The notes below the pieces were generated by a model, which saw only the letters and a list, made by a program, of their open reading frames with translations, did not search any database and was not told the origin of the DNA. DNA of 64,000 nt from positions 62,001 through 126,000 of the forward strand of contig NZ_LYMK01000016.1 in the NCBI RefSeq assembly GCF_002157355.1. Direction: 5' to 3'. A program made the translations under genes and the position numbers. This document shows positions 26,121 to 35,325 of the stretch, piece by piece. Position 1 is the first letter of the stretch; every line of letters starts with the position of its first letter. This DNA comes from Variovorax sp. JS1663 (lineage in GTDB: Bacteria; Pseudomonadota; Gammaproteobacteria; Burkholderiales; Burkholderiaceae_C).

Positions 26121-27607
26121 TGCAGCGAACCATGAAGAACCTGCTGAAGGACCCCGAACTGTTCCGCGCCGCCGCTTTCGTCGGCGGCGAGTGGATCGAT
26201 GCCACGCCGCACGGCAAGTACAGCGTGCGCAATCCCGCCACCGACGAGCCGCTCGCCGAGCTGCCTCGGTTCAGGCAGGACGAGACGGCGCAGGCCATCG
26301 AGCTTGCACACCGCGCGTTCCTCGACTGGCGCCGGACCACGGCCAAGCAGCGATCGGAGGTGCTGCGCCGCTGGTACGACCTCATGATCCTGCACGGGGA
26401 CGACCTGGCGACCTTGATCACGCTGGAGGAAGGCAAGCCGCTGGCTGAAGCGAAGACCGAGATCCAGTACGCGGCGTCGTTCCTCCAATGGTTCTCCGAG
26501 GAGGCCAAGCGGGTGCGCGGGGACGTGATCCCGGCGCCGAAGGACACTCAGCGCATCGTGGTGCTGAAGGAGCCGATCGGCGTCTGCGCCGCCATCACGC
26601 CCTGGAATTTCCCCGCGGCGATGATCACCCGCAAGGCGGGCCCGGCGCTGGCCGCAGGCTGCAGCATGGTCGTCAAGCCTGCGAGCCAGACCCCGCTCAC
26701 GGCACTGGCCTTGGCGGAGCTGGCCCGGCGCGCCGGTGTGCCGGCAGGCGTGTTCAACGTGCTGACGGGAAACGACACGCGCGACATCGGCAACCAGCTC
26801 ACTTCCCATCCGCTGGTGCGCAAGATCACCTTCACCGGTTCGACCGAGGTCGGGCGCGTGCTGCTGGCGCAGGCCGCGGGCACCATCAAGAAGTGCTCGA
26901 TGGAACTGGGGGGGAACGCACCTTTCGTCGTCTTCGACGACGCGGACCTCGATGCGGCGGCAGACGGCGTGGTCGCGGCCAAGTTCCGCAACACCGGGCA
27001 GGCCTGCATCAGCGCCAACCGGGTGCTCGTCCAGGCCGGCGTGTACGAGGCGTTTGCCGCCAGGCTGGTCGAGCGTGTCCGCAGCTTGCGCGTCGGCAAT
27101 GGCCTGGAACCGGGCGTACAGCTCGGTCCGCTGATCGACGACGCCGCTGTCCGGAAGGTGGAGGAGCACATCGCGGACGCCATCGCAAAGGGTGCGACGG
27201 TGCTGCACGGCGGGCATCGCCATTCGCTCGGCGGCCGCTTCTTCGAGCCGACCGTCGTGACCGGCGCCACGTCGCGGATGGCGCTGGCGCGCGAAGAAAC
27301 CTTCGGGCCGCTCGCACCGCTCATCCGCTTCGAGGAAGATGACGAAGCAATCGCCGTCGCCAACGCCACCGAGTACGGGCTCGCCGCCTACCTCTACAGC
27401 CGGGACGCCGCGCGCATCTGGCGCGCATCGGCAGCCATCGAGTCCGGCATGATCGGCATCAACTGCGGGTTGATCTCGAACGAGGTGGCGCCCTTCGGCG
27501 GCGTGAAGCAGAGCGGGCTGGGGCGCGAGGGCTCGCACCACGGCATCGAGGAATTCCTCGAAGTGAAGTACCTGTGCTGGGACGGCCTCGCGCCGGCGTT
27601 CAGCTGA
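26120..27607 (+). CDS. NAD(P)-dependent semialdehyde/aldehyde dehydrogenase (GabD-like)
   Basis: A 495-residue ALDH. The general-base Glu is in MELGGNAPF near residue 263 and the catalytic Cys in NTGQACIS near 296; FTGSTEVGR marks the cofactor pocket. Similarity in layout to succinate-semialdehyde and alpha-ketoglutarate-semialdehyde dehydrogenases is clear, but the substrate is not decided. The ATG shares one base with the previous stop (TGATG); an internal ATG at 26132 is equally possible. Confidence 0.88.
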   Translation: MQRTMKNLLKDPELFRAAAFVGGEWIDATPHGKYSVRNPATDEPLAELPRFRQDETAQAIELAHRAFLDWRRTTAKQRSEVLRRWYDLMILHGDDLATLITLEEGKPLAEAKTEIQYAASFLQWFSEEAKRVRGDVIPAPKDTQRIVVLKEPIGVCAAITPWNFPAAMITRKAGPALAAGCSMVVKPASQTPLTALALAELARRAGVPAGVFNVLTGNDTRDIGNQLTSHPLVRKITFTGSTEVGRVLLAQAAGTIKKCSMELGGNAPFVVFDDADLDAAADGVVAAKFRNTGQACISANRVLVQAGVYEAFAARLVERVRSLRVGNGLEPGVQLGPLIDDAAVRKVEEHIADAIAKGATVLHGGHRHSLGGRFFEPTVVTGATSRMALAREETFGPLAPLIRFEEDDEAIAVANATEYGLAAYLYSRDAARIWRASAAIESGMIGINCGLISNEVAPFGGVKQSGLGREGSHHGIEEFLEVKYLCWDGLAPAFS

Positions 27608-27661
27608 AGCCCAGGCACGCCATCGTGGGCGGCCGTGCCGGACACGCGGGCGTCCTTCATT

Positions 27662-28570
27662 TCATCGGTCCGCGTGGCTGTTCAGCCAGGCGGCAATCGC
27701 TGCGGCACTGCGAAAGTCGTCGCAGGCGCGCGCTGGAACGGTGGGGTGGCGCTGGTTCCACATGCGCGCCAGGGCCTGGCCCGGGCCCAGCTCCAGGACG
27801 CAACGCACCTGGCGTGCCATGACGTTCTCCATGCATTCGTCCCAGCGAACCGTCGTGGCGATCTGCGCGGCCAGGGCGGTACGGGCCGCGGCCGCATCCC
27901 GGATGCGATCCCGCGCATTGCTGAACAGCACGACGCGGGGCGCGTGGAACGGCACGTCCGCCAGCGTCTGCGCGAACTGCTCCGCGGCCTCGCGCATCCA
28001 GGGCGTGTGCGATGCCACATGGACCCGCAGGCGCGTGCACTGCGCGCCGGCATCCCGGGCCGCGCGTTCCGCCTGGTCCAGCGCGGCGCTCGGGCCGCCG
28101 AGGATCACGCTGTCTTTTGCGTTGCGGATGGCGAGTGCAAGGCCGGCTTCGACGCGCAACTGCTCGAGCCGCGACTCGGGCAATCCGCTCAAGGCCAGCA
28201 GACCGCCGGGCACGCGGGCGGCGCATCGATCCATGGCCTCGGCCCGCAGCGGCGCCAGTGCCGCGGCGGTGGCGGGCTCGACCACGCCGGCCGCGCTGAA
28301 GGCCGCCAATTCGCCGACGCTGTAGCCGGCGACGGCGGCCGGCGATGCGACGAGGGGCGCCAGCTGGCCCCAGGCCGCCAGGGCGAGGCCGGTCAACAGC
28401 GTCTGCGCGTTGTCGTTGCGCTCGGCCCATCCCGGGTCGGCGAGCGACTGGCGCCAGTCGTCGATGCCCAGCCGGGTGCACATGTCGCGCACGAGGGCGT
28501 CGTCGGCCAGCCAGGGCAGCATCGCCGGATGCTGGGTGCCCTGGCCGGAAAAGAGCAGTGCGAAGCTCAT
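27662..28570 (-). CDS. mdcH: Malonate decarboxylase malonyl transferase subunit (MdcH)
   Basis: A 302-residue acyltransferase of the FabD family. The nucleophile is in AGYSVGELAAFS near residue 86 and the His in VASHTPWM near 195; LFSGQGTQHP opens the domain. It loads malonate from malonyl-CoA onto the prosthetic group of the carrier protein. It is the last gene of the mdc operon and overlaps mdcB by ATGA. Confidence 0.92.
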   Translation of the reverse strand: MSFALLFSGQGTQHPAMLPWLADDALVRDMCTRLGIDDWRQSLADPGWAERNDNAQTLLTGLALAAWGQLAPLVASPAAVAGYSVGELAAFSAAGVVEPATAAALAPLRAEAMDRCAARVPGGLLALSGLPESRLEQLRVEAGLALAIRNAKDSVILGGPSAALDQAERAARDAGAQCTRLRVHVASHTPWMREAAEQFAQTLADVPFHAPRVVLFSNARDRIRDAAAARTALAAQIATTVRWDECMENVMARQVRCVLELGPGQALARMWNQRHPTVPARACDDFRSAAAIAAWLNSHADR

Positions 28571-29430
28571 GATCCTGGGCACACGCGCCGGATCCAGCAG
28601 GCGGCGGCGAGCGTGTCGGCCGCACCACCGGGCGACAGGCGCCGCCGCACGAAATCGTCGGCGATGGCTTGCGCCTCTCGGAGCCCATCGGGCCGCGCGA
28701 CGCCGCCGCGATCGAGGAACGCCCGCGCAGCGCGCTGGGCCCAGCGCAGGCCGGCGAGGCCGCCGCGATGCGCGAGGTTGCTGTCGTCCAGCACGGCGAT
28801 GACGTGGAACAGGGTGTCGAGCCGCGCCTGCGAGGGCGTCAGGCCACGGGCCAGCGCTTCCGTCAGGGCGGGGAGCGCCGTCTCGAACAACACCGGGAAT
28901 GCCAGCGCCGCCTCTTCGGAGGCGCTGCGCAGGCCGTGGCGCCGCGCGGCGATGCCACCAGGGAGAAGGGGCGGGCGCCGGCTGCGAGCGGCCAGCGCAT
29001 CGCCCCAGTGCCGGCGCAAGGCATCGCGCAGGTGTTGCGCATGCAGTGTGATGCCGCGCTCTCGACAGACCGCGCCTGCCGCGGCGCACAACAGCCCGAG
29101 CATGAAGATCGCCCCGCGGTGCGTGTTGACGCCGCCGGTGGCCGCGAGCATGCGGGCCTCCGCCGCGATGCCGCACTGCTCGAGCACGGCGAAATCGGCG
29201 CCGCGAGCGCCGGCTTCGGCGATCTGAGCGAAGTAGCGGCGCAGCGAGAACAGGCTGCGCATGAAGGTGTGCGCATCCATGTCGTCATGGCTGCCGGCGT
29301 CGATCAGCGTCACCAGGCCCGGCTTGGGCGCGAGCGACAGTTCGTCGTGCAGCGCGAGGGTGGCTGCGCGCCCGATGGCGCCCGGCGTGAGGCTGGAGGA
29401 CGCCGTTGCCCGAAGCACCGCCGTCTTCAT
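28567..29430 (-). CDS. mdcB: Triphosphoribosyl-dephospho-CoA synthase (MdcB)
   Basis: A 287-residue CitG/MdcB protein that makes the precursor of the carrier-protein prosthetic group from ATP and dephospho-CoA. Recognisable segments are LSLAPKPGLVTLIDAGSHDDMD near residue 30 and GVNTHRGAIFMLGLL near 99. It overlaps both mdcG and mdcH by 4 nt (ATGA). Confidence 0.92.
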   Translation of the reverse strand: MKTAVLRATASSSLTPGAIGRAATLALHDELSLAPKPGLVTLIDAGSHDDMDAHTFMRSLFSLRRYFAQIAEAGARGADFAVLEQCGIAAEARMLAATGGVNTHRGAIFMLGLLCAAAGAVCRERGITLHAQHLRDALRRHWGDALAARSRRPPLLPGGIAARRHGLRSASEEAALAFPVLFETALPALTEALARGLTPSQARLDTLFHVIAVLDDSNLAHRGGLAGLRWAQRAARAFLDRGGVARPDGLREAQAIADDFVRRRLSPGGAADTLAAACWIRRVCPGS

Positions 29431-30119
29431 GCAGCCAGCTCCGCGAAGATGCTGGCGCGTTCGCACCAGGCGAGGTCGTGGTGCAAGGCCACGCTGTCGA
29501 GGCGCCTGACGAGCAGGCCGCGCGTGCGTCCGGCGCGCCACTCGACCCACTCACGCCACGACACCGCGGCGCCGTCACGGAACACGAATTCGCCGTCCAG
29601 CCGCGGCTTCGCGGTGCCGAAGGCGTGAAGCTGCCCTGCGACCTCATCAGCCTGCTCCATGCCGTCGACGCCGATCCAGAGATCGAGGTCGGACTCGGAT
29701 CGCACATAGCTCAGGCCGGTCATCGCCTGCCAACCGTAGCTGCCGAACACGCGCACATCGGCTTGCCGGCACTGCAATGCCGCGTCCAGTGCGCGCACCG
29801 GGCGGGCCGCCGATCGGGGAACCAGTCCGCGCACGTCGGCGAGACGTGGAAATGCATCGACGTAGAGGACCGCTGCAGGCGGGACGCGCAGCGGCAGACG
29901 GCGCCGGTCCCATCGCGCCGGGGCAGGCAGCCCGAGTGCGATCGATCCATCCGCGAACGAATCGGCCGGCTGGCGTGTCACGACCAGTGGCAGGCGATGG
30001 ATGGCCCAATGCGACAGGCAGGCGCCGGCCTGCGCGTCCCATGGGCGCTGCAGGATCGCGCGCCAGCCGGCATCGGTGAGCCGGACCAGCTGATGGCGAC
30101 GCAAGCGCTGCGTTCCCAT
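29427..30119 (-). CDS. mdcG: Phosphoribosyl-dephospho-CoA transferase, malonate decarboxylase holo-ACP synthase (MdcG)
   Basis: A 230-residue nucleotidyltransferase that attaches the prosthetic group to MdcC. The active site reads VFGSYGWQAMTGL followed by ESDLDLWIG near residue 150, with the two Asp of DLD as metal ligands. The start MGTQRLRRHQLV at 30119 matches the family's N-terminus; upstream extensions are not credible. Confidence 0.9.
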   Translation of the reverse strand: MGTQRLRRHQLVRLTDAGWRAILQRPWDAQAGACLSHWAIHRLPLVVTRQPADSFADGSIALGLPAPARWDRRRLPLRVPPAAVLYVDAFPRLADVRGLVPRSAARPVRALDAALQCRQADVRVFGSYGWQAMTGLSYVRSESDLDLWIGVDGMEQADEVAGQLHAFGTAKPRLDGEFVFRDGAAVSWREWVEWRAGRTRGLLVRRLDSVALHHDLAWCERASIFAELAA

Positions 30120-30132
30120 GGTGCCTTGCCGT

Positions 30133-30834
30133 TCAGGCGGCATCCAGCACGCGCTGCACCACACCGGCCGCAAGCCGGCGTCCACCCCGTTCGGCGCCGT
30201 CCTGCGCGCGCAGGTCTTCGGTCGGCGTGTGGGCCAGGGCCTCGCGCAGGCAGGCCTGCAGGTCGCCCCGCCACAGGGCACGCACGCCGCCCATGGCCAC
30301 GTAGTTCTGCACGCCGGGTGCGAACACCGGATTCGACTTCGACAGCGCCGTGAGCTTGTCCTCCGGCAGCTTGGTCACCCGCGCCATGGCGGGAATGCGC
30401 ATGACCCGGATCTCCGCATCCGGCAGCGCGTAGCACGCGTCGGCGATCAGCCCCGAGGTGATGAAGCCGCCGGACAAGGCCTGGTCGTACACCAGGCCGA
30501 TCACGCGGTGGCCGCGGCGGCGCGCCAGGTCGATGCTTGCGCCGAGGTGCGCCATCGCACGGTTGATGCCGAGCAATTCATCGCGCCGGCGCAGCTGCTG
30601 GCCTTGTGTGTCGATCAGCAGCAGGATCGGCCGGCCGGGGTGCCGGGTGAGGGTGTCGAGCACCACGCGGGCCTGCGCCAGGGCGAGCCGGACGCCGATC
30701 GGCGCATGGTTCGTGGTGCCGATCACCGTGAGCGGCTCGCCTTCGAACATCACTTCGCCCTGCAGGAAGTCGCCGGCTGCGCGCATGCCGTGGTAGGGGC
30801 CGAAGAGCTCGGTGACAAGGGAATTCCATTGCAT
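30133..30834 (-). CDS. mdcE: Malonate decarboxylase gamma subunit (MdcE)
   Basis: A 233-residue carboxyltransferase-fold subunit which, with MdcD, decarboxylates malonyl-S-carrier. VIGLVYDQALSGGFITSGL near residue 113 is the family's oxyanion segment. It lies 13 nt after mdcD and 13 nt before mdcG. MQWNSLVTELFG is the expected N-terminus. Confidence 0.91.
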   Translation of the reverse strand: MQWNSLVTELFGPYHGMRAAGDFLQGEVMFEGEPLTVIGTTNHAPIGVRLALAQARVVLDTLTRHPGRPILLLIDTQGQQLRRRDELLGINRAMAHLGASIDLARRRGHRVIGLVYDQALSGGFITSGLIADACYALPDAEIRVMRIPAMARVTKLPEDKLTALSKSNPVFAPGVQNYVAMGGVRALWRGDLQACLREALAHTPTEDLRAQDGAERGGRRLAAGVVQRVLDAA

Positions 30835-30847
30835 CTGGGGCTCCTGG

Positions 30848-31726
30848 CTAGTGGGCGCGCAGGGCGCGAATGGCTTCCACCGGAAGCTCGGGGACGTGCT
30901 CCGCGTCATCGATGCCGAGTGCGCGCCAGAGCAGCGTCGCTTCGTCGCGGCCTTCGCTGTCGGCCGGCAGGGCACGCAGGCGTGCCGCGAGCAGTGCGTG
31001 CTCCTCCTCCAGGCCCGCCAGGGTCAAGGGCCTCGATGCGTCGATCGCCGCGACGGCTGCCGCGCGAAACGCAGCGACATCGTCCTCGACCAGCGCATCG
31101 CAGTCCCCCGTCAGCCATCGGTGCTTGCCGCCGGTCGTGCGCCACACCAGGGCCCGGTCGCGCGAATCGAATTCCTCCACGCCGTGCGAGGCCTCGATCA
31201 CTTCGGGCCCCGACATCGCCAGCCGCCCGACATCGCTCATCACGATGAAGTCGGCACAACGCGCCACGATGCCCATGCCGCCGAAGCAGCCGTTGGCGCC
31301 GCCGATCAGCACGACGACCGGGATGCCTGCAGCGCGCACGTCGAGCAGCGCGCGCATCACTTCCGACACGGCGATCAGCCCCGCATTGGCTTCGTGCAAG
31401 CGCACGCCGCCGGACTCGGCCAGCAGCAGCACGGCAGCCGGCCGGTCGCGCAGTGCCCGCTGCAGCAGGCCGACCAGCTTGGCGCCGTGCACCTCGCCGA
31501 CGCCGCCGCCCATGAACGCGCCTTCCTGGGCGGCAACGAACACCTGGCGGCCGCCCAGCGTCGCGCGGCCGACCGCCACGCCGTCGTCGAAGGCCGAGGG
31601 CACGCCGAGCTGCGCCAGGTGCGGGCTCATGACCCGCTCGCTCGGCGGCAGCCATTCGTGAAAACTCCCGGGGTCGAGCAGCAGCGCCAGCCGCTCGCGC
31701 GCCGAGCACTCGGCATAGCTGATCAT
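30848..31726 (-). CDS. mdcD: Malonate decarboxylase beta subunit (MdcD)
   Basis: A 292-residue biotin-independent carboxyltransferase subunit. It starts SYAECSARERLALLLDPGSF and contains LLLAESGGVRLHEANAGL near residue 101 and IGGANGCFGGMG near 140, the CoA-ester oxyanion region. Its ATG overlaps the MdcC stop by ATGA. Confidence 0.92.
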   Translation of the reverse strand: MISYAECSARERLALLLDPGSFHEWLPPSERVMSPHLAQLGVPSAFDDGVAVGRATLGGRQVFVAAQEGAFMGGGVGEVHGAKLVGLLQRALRDRPAAVLLLAESGGVRLHEANAGLIAVSEVMRALLDVRAAGIPVVVLIGGANGCFGGMGIVARCADFIVMSDVGRLAMSGPEVIEASHGVEEFDSRDRALVWRTTGGKHRWLTGDCDALVEDDVAAFRAAAVAAIDASRPLTLAGLEEEHALLAARLRALPADSEGRDEATLLWRALGIDDAEHVPELPVEAIRALRAH

Positions 31727-32055
31727 GGCTGTCCTCCGGTGATCTCGGCCACCGCCTGGTCGAGCCGCAGGCTCACCACCGCGGGCGTGGCGCCCATGTC
31801 GTTGATCGAAACGCGCACGCCGGCCAGCGGATGGCGCGCGTGGAAGTCGTTCATCACGGCCTGCCAGATCGGCCCGAAGCCGCGCGCGGAGGTCTCGACG
31901 CGCACCGCGCAGCCGTCGCCTGCGGCCGGCTCGAGCATGACCTCGAGGTTGCCGGAGCCGACGACACCGACCAGCACCGGCGCGAAGGCGCCGGCCGGCC
32001 GGCCGCCGGTAAAAGAAAAGTCCAGGGTTTCGAGCCCTGCGGGAAGGTCACTCAT
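31723..32055 (-). CDS. mdcC: Malonate decarboxylase acyl carrier protein, delta subunit (MdcC)
   Basis: A 110-residue carrier protein. The serine that receives the phosphoribosyl-dephospho-CoA group lies in VVGSGNLEVMLEP near residue 32. It sits between mdcA (14 nt) and mdcD (4-nt overlap), the standard order. Confidence 0.91.
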   Translation of the reverse strand: MSDLPAGLETLDFSFTGGRPAGAFAPVLVGVVGSGNLEVMLEPAAGDGCAVRVETSARGFGPIWQAVMNDFHARHPLAGVRVSINDMGATPAVVSLRLDQAVAEITGGQP

Positions 32056-32069
32056 CGTCGGATCTCCGG

Positions 32070-33752
32070 TTACCAGTTCCTGAAGCGCTTGGGCGGCTGG
32101 TACAGGCCGCCCGAGGCGCGGACGAGGTCGCGCATGTTGCGTGCGGCCAGCAGGTTGCGCGTCGCCTGGCGGGGATCGATGCCCAGGTCCTGCGGTCGGC
32201 GGATGACGCCGCGGTCCCTCAGGTTCTCCACCGCGCGCCGGTCGCGCGCCAAGCCCACCGCGGTGTAGCCGGCCACGCCGCGGATGGCCTGCTCGCGCTC
32301 CGCGTCGCTGCGGCACAGCAGCAGGTTGGCGATGCCTTCCTCGGTGAGGATGTGCGACACGTCGTCGCCGTAGATCATGATCGGCGGCAGGGCCATGCCG
32401 GCCTGCTCCTGCAGCGTCCAGGCATCGAGCCGGTCGACGAAGGCGGGCTGCATGTGCTCGCGGAAGGTCTCGACCATCTGCACGACCAGCTTCTGCCCGC
32501 GCGGCGTGCCGGCCGCGCCGGTGCGCCCGGCCCGCGCCTCGCGCCCGGCCTGCAGCCACGCCGGGCTGGCATGGCGCCGGCCGCGTGCATCGGCGCCCAT
32601 GTTGGGCGCACCGCCGAAGCCGGCGATGCGGCCCAGCGTCGCGGTGGAGCTGTTGCCGTCGAGGTCGATCTGCAGGGTCGAGCCGATGAACAGGTCGCAG
32701 GCGTAGTGGCCGGCCGCCTGGCAGAAGGCCCGGTTGCTGCGCAGGCTGCCGTCGGGCCCGGTGAAGAACACGTCGGAGCGCGCGCGGATGTAGTCCTCCA
32801 TGCCCAGCTCGGAGCCGAAGGAGTGCACCGACTCGACCCAGCCCGCCTCGATCGCCGGGATCAGCGCCGGGTGCGGGTTCAAGGCCCAGTGCTTGCCGAT
32901 CCTGCCCTTGAGGCCGAGCGATTCGGCATAGGTCGGCAGCAGCAGCTCGATCGCCGCGGTGTCGAAGCCGATGCCGTGGTTCAGGCGCTGCACGCCGTAC
33001 TCGGCATAGATGCCCTTGATCGCCATCATCGCCATCAGCACCTGGACCTCGCTGATCTGCGCCGGGTCGCGCGTGAACAGCGGCTCGATGACATTGGGCC
33101 GCGGTGCCTTGACGACGAAGTTCACCCAGCCGGCCGGGATGTCGATGCGCGGCAGCGTCGTGGTCTTGCCGTCCACCCATTCGTTGACCTGCGCGATCAC
33201 GATGCCGCCCGAGAACGCGGTGGCCTCGATGATGGCCGGCGTGTCTTCGGTGTTGGGGCCGGTGAAGAGATTGCCCTCGGCATCGGCCGCCTGCGCCGCG
33301 ACCAGCGCCACCTTGGGCGTCAGGTCCACGAAGTAGCGTGCGAACAGTTCGAGGTAGGTGTGGATCGCGCCGATCTCGATGCGGCCGCCCGACACCAGCT
33401 TGGCCAGGCGCGCGCCCTGCGGTCCCGAGAAGCTCAGGTCGAGCCGCGCGGCGACGCCGTTCTCGAAGATGTCCAGGTGCTCCGGCAGCGCCAGCACCGA
33501 TTGCACCATGTGCAGGCCGTGCACGCGCTGCGGGTCGACGTTCACCAGCGCCTGCGCGAGGAAGTCCGCCTGCTTCTGGTTGTTGCCCTCGAGGCAGACG
33601 CGATCGCCGGGCAGGAGCACGGCTTCGAGCAGGGTGCCGACGGCATCGGCATCGACGCGCTTGCCGTCGAGCCGCGTTCCGAGCGCGGTGGCCGCGCGTG
33701 CCAGCCGGGCGGCGCGGTCCTCGGCCTTGAGATTCCAGGGGCTGGAGTTCAT
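32070..33752 (-). CDS. mdcA: Malonate decarboxylase alpha subunit (MdcA)
   Basis: A 560-residue acetyl-S-carrier:malonate carrier transferase. PGDRVCLEGNNQKQADFLAQ near residue 49 and AFSGGIVIAQVNEWVDGKTT near 185 are characteristic MdcA segments; the full length equals the family norm. It exchanges acetate for malonate on the MdcC thiol. It lies 39 nt downstream of the permease gene and opens the enzyme part of the operon. Confidence 0.93.
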   Translation of the reverse strand: MNSSPWNLKAEDRAARLARAATALGTRLDGKRVDADAVGTLLEAVLLPGDRVCLEGNNQKQADFLAQALVNVDPQRVHGLHMVQSVLALPEHLDIFENGVAARLDLSFSGPQGARLAKLVSGGRIEIGAIHTYLELFARYFVDLTPKVALVAAQAADAEGNLFTGPNTEDTPAIIEATAFSGGIVIAQVNEWVDGKTTTLPRIDIPAGWVNFVVKAPRPNVIEPLFTRDPAQISEVQVLMAMMAIKGIYAEYGVQRLNHGIGFDTAAIELLLPTYAESLGLKGRIGKHWALNPHPALIPAIEAGWVESVHSFGSELGMEDYIRARSDVFFTGPDGSLRSNRAFCQAAGHYACDLFIGSTLQIDLDGNSSTATLGRIAGFGGAPNMGADARGRRHASPAWLQAGREARAGRTGAAGTPRGQKLVVQMVETFREHMQPAFVDRLDAWTLQEQAGMALPPIMIYGDDVSHILTEEGIANLLLCRSDAEREQAIRGVAGYTAVGLARDRRAVENLRDRGVIRRPQDLGIDPRQATRNLLAARNMRDLVRASGGLYQPPKRFRNW

Positions 33753-33791
33753 GGAGTGGATCGGGTTGAATGAAGTGGGTGGAGCCGGTGC

Positions 33792-35165
33792 CTACAGTAC
33801 GACGAAGAGCAGCCACACCACCACGGGCGCGACCAGCGTCACGATGGCGCCGTACACCATCAGTTGCCGGAAGAACACGTTGCGGTCCACGCCCTTCGCA
33901 TTGGCGAGCACCAATGCACCGTTGGTGGAGAAGGGACTGACGTCGACGATGGTCGAGGAGACGGCCATGGCGGCGATGAACCCGATGGCGCTGACGGCGT
34001 TGTCGCCCTGCAGGAAGGGCACGGCCAGGGGGATCAGCGAACCGAGCACGGCGGTCGAGGAGGCGAATGCCGACACCACCGCGCCGACGAAGCACAGCAG
34101 CAGGGCCGCCATCAGCGGCGAGGTCAGGCCCGCCACGCTGTGGCCGACGAAATCGATGGTGCCCATCTTTTCCAGCACGCCCACGTAGGTGCTGACGCCG
34201 ACGATCAGCATGATCTCCGGCCATGACACCTGGCCCAGGGCGCGCTTCTGCAGATCGGGCGCCATCAGCGTCAGCAGGAGGCCGATGGTGATCGAGACGA
34301 AGCCGATGTCCTGCTTGAAGAACAGCGTCAGCACGGCCAGCGCCAGCAGGCCCAGCACGGTGGCGATCTGGTAGAGGCGCGAACCGGCGTCGGCCGGGAC
34401 TGCCGGCGCCACGTCCATGAGCGATTCGCCGGCCGCCGTCGCGATGCGCCGCTCTTCCGCGAACGATTCGGCCTCCGCATCGCCGAACACCTGCGCCCCG
34501 CCCTGTGCATGGGCAGCGCGGCGCGTGGCCGGCACTGCGCCGCTCACGTCGGCCTTCTGGCGCAGCAGCTTCATGCCCCCCATCAGGAAGAACAGCAGCA
34601 AGGACACGGACAGGTTGACGCCGAGGCTGGCGAACATGGTCGCCATCTCGCTCAGGGGCAGGCCGGCCTTGGCGACGATCTTGTTGGTGATGCCGCCGTA
34701 GATGCTGATCGGCGAGAAGCCGCCGCCCTGCGCGCCGTGCACGACCATCAGGCCCATGAGCAGCGGATTGATGCCGTACTTGGCGGCAAAGCCGAGCGCG
34801 ATCGGCGCGATGATGGCCACCGCGGCCGGGCTCACGGCACCCACCGCCGTCAGCAGCGCGGCGATGAAGAACATGATCCAGGGAATGGCGGCTATGCGCC
34901 CGCGCACCGCACGCACCGCCAGCCTGACCAGCCAGTCGATGGTGCCGTTGTTCTGCGCCAGCGCGAACAGGTAGGTGATGCCGGCCAGGGTGAGAAACAG
35001 GTCGGCGGGAAAGCCGCCGATGATCGCCTTCGCGTTCATGCCGGCGACCAGCGTGCCGACCAGGAAGGCACCGACGAAGGCGATCACGCCCATGTTGATC
35101 GGCAGCACCGTGGCGAGCACGAACATGCCCACCAGTACGTAGATCGAAATCCAGTGTGAACTCAT
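33792..35165 (-). CDS. MatC-like dicarboxylate (malonate) permease
   Basis: A 457-residue integral membrane protein with about 11-12 hydrophobic helices and a polar central loop (about residues 205-245). The N-terminus resembles the MatC_N domain of malonate/dicarboxylate carriers, and the protein belongs to the ion-transporter (SLC13/ArsB-like) fold, with NMGVIAFVGAFLVG early. Being the first gene of the mdc operon makes malonate uptake the likely job. The more common MdcL/MdcM or MdcF carriers are absent. Confidence 0.85.
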   Translation of the reverse strand: MSSHWISIYVLVGMFVLATVLPINMGVIAFVGAFLVGTLVAGMNAKAIIGGFPADLFLTLAGITYLFALAQNNGTIDWLVRLAVRAVRGRIAAIPWIMFFIAALLTAVGAVSPAAVAIIAPIALGFAAKYGINPLLMGLMVVHGAQGGGFSPISIYGGITNKIVAKAGLPLSEMATMFASLGVNLSVSLLLFFLMGGMKLLRQKADVSGAVPATRRAAHAQGGAQVFGDAEAESFAEERRIATAAGESLMDVAPAVPADAGSRLYQIATVLGLLALAVLTLFFKQDIGFVSITIGLLLTLMAPDLQKRALGQVSWPEIMLIVGVSTYVGVLEKMGTIDFVGHSVAGLTSPLMAALLLCFVGAVVSAFASSTAVLGSLIPLAVPFLQGDNAVSAIGFIAAMAVSSTIVDVSPFSTNGALVLANAKGVDRNVFFRQLMVYGAIVTLVAPVVVWLLFVVL

Positions 35166-35215
35166 CAAAGCGTCTCCGGAGTTTTGGGTGCGACGCCGAT
35201 GAGCACCGTGCGTCT

Positions 35216-35238
35216 GGGGGTGTACGGTACGGACCCCC
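35216..35238. promoter_or_regulatory. Putative MdcR operator with LysR T-N11-A dyad
   Basis: GGGGGT and ACCCCC arms are separated by exactly 11 bases, the classic LysR box shape. It lies 51 nt upstream of the permease start, in the only gap between mdcR and the mdc operon. Binding by MdcR is inferred. Confidence 0.5.
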
Positions 35239-35325
35239 TCCCGGACGATCAATGAAGCGGTCTCGTCGACCTTTACGCCTTCTGAAACGATCGAGGGTTA
35301 ACCCCAATCGGACGCCGCGGCGTAC

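Noticed and set aside
31723-35307. A 1194-codon leftward frame across the permease, mdcA and mdcC
   Set aside because: Only the last 110 codons (MdcC) are real; the remainder is a shifted frame of mdcA and the permease.
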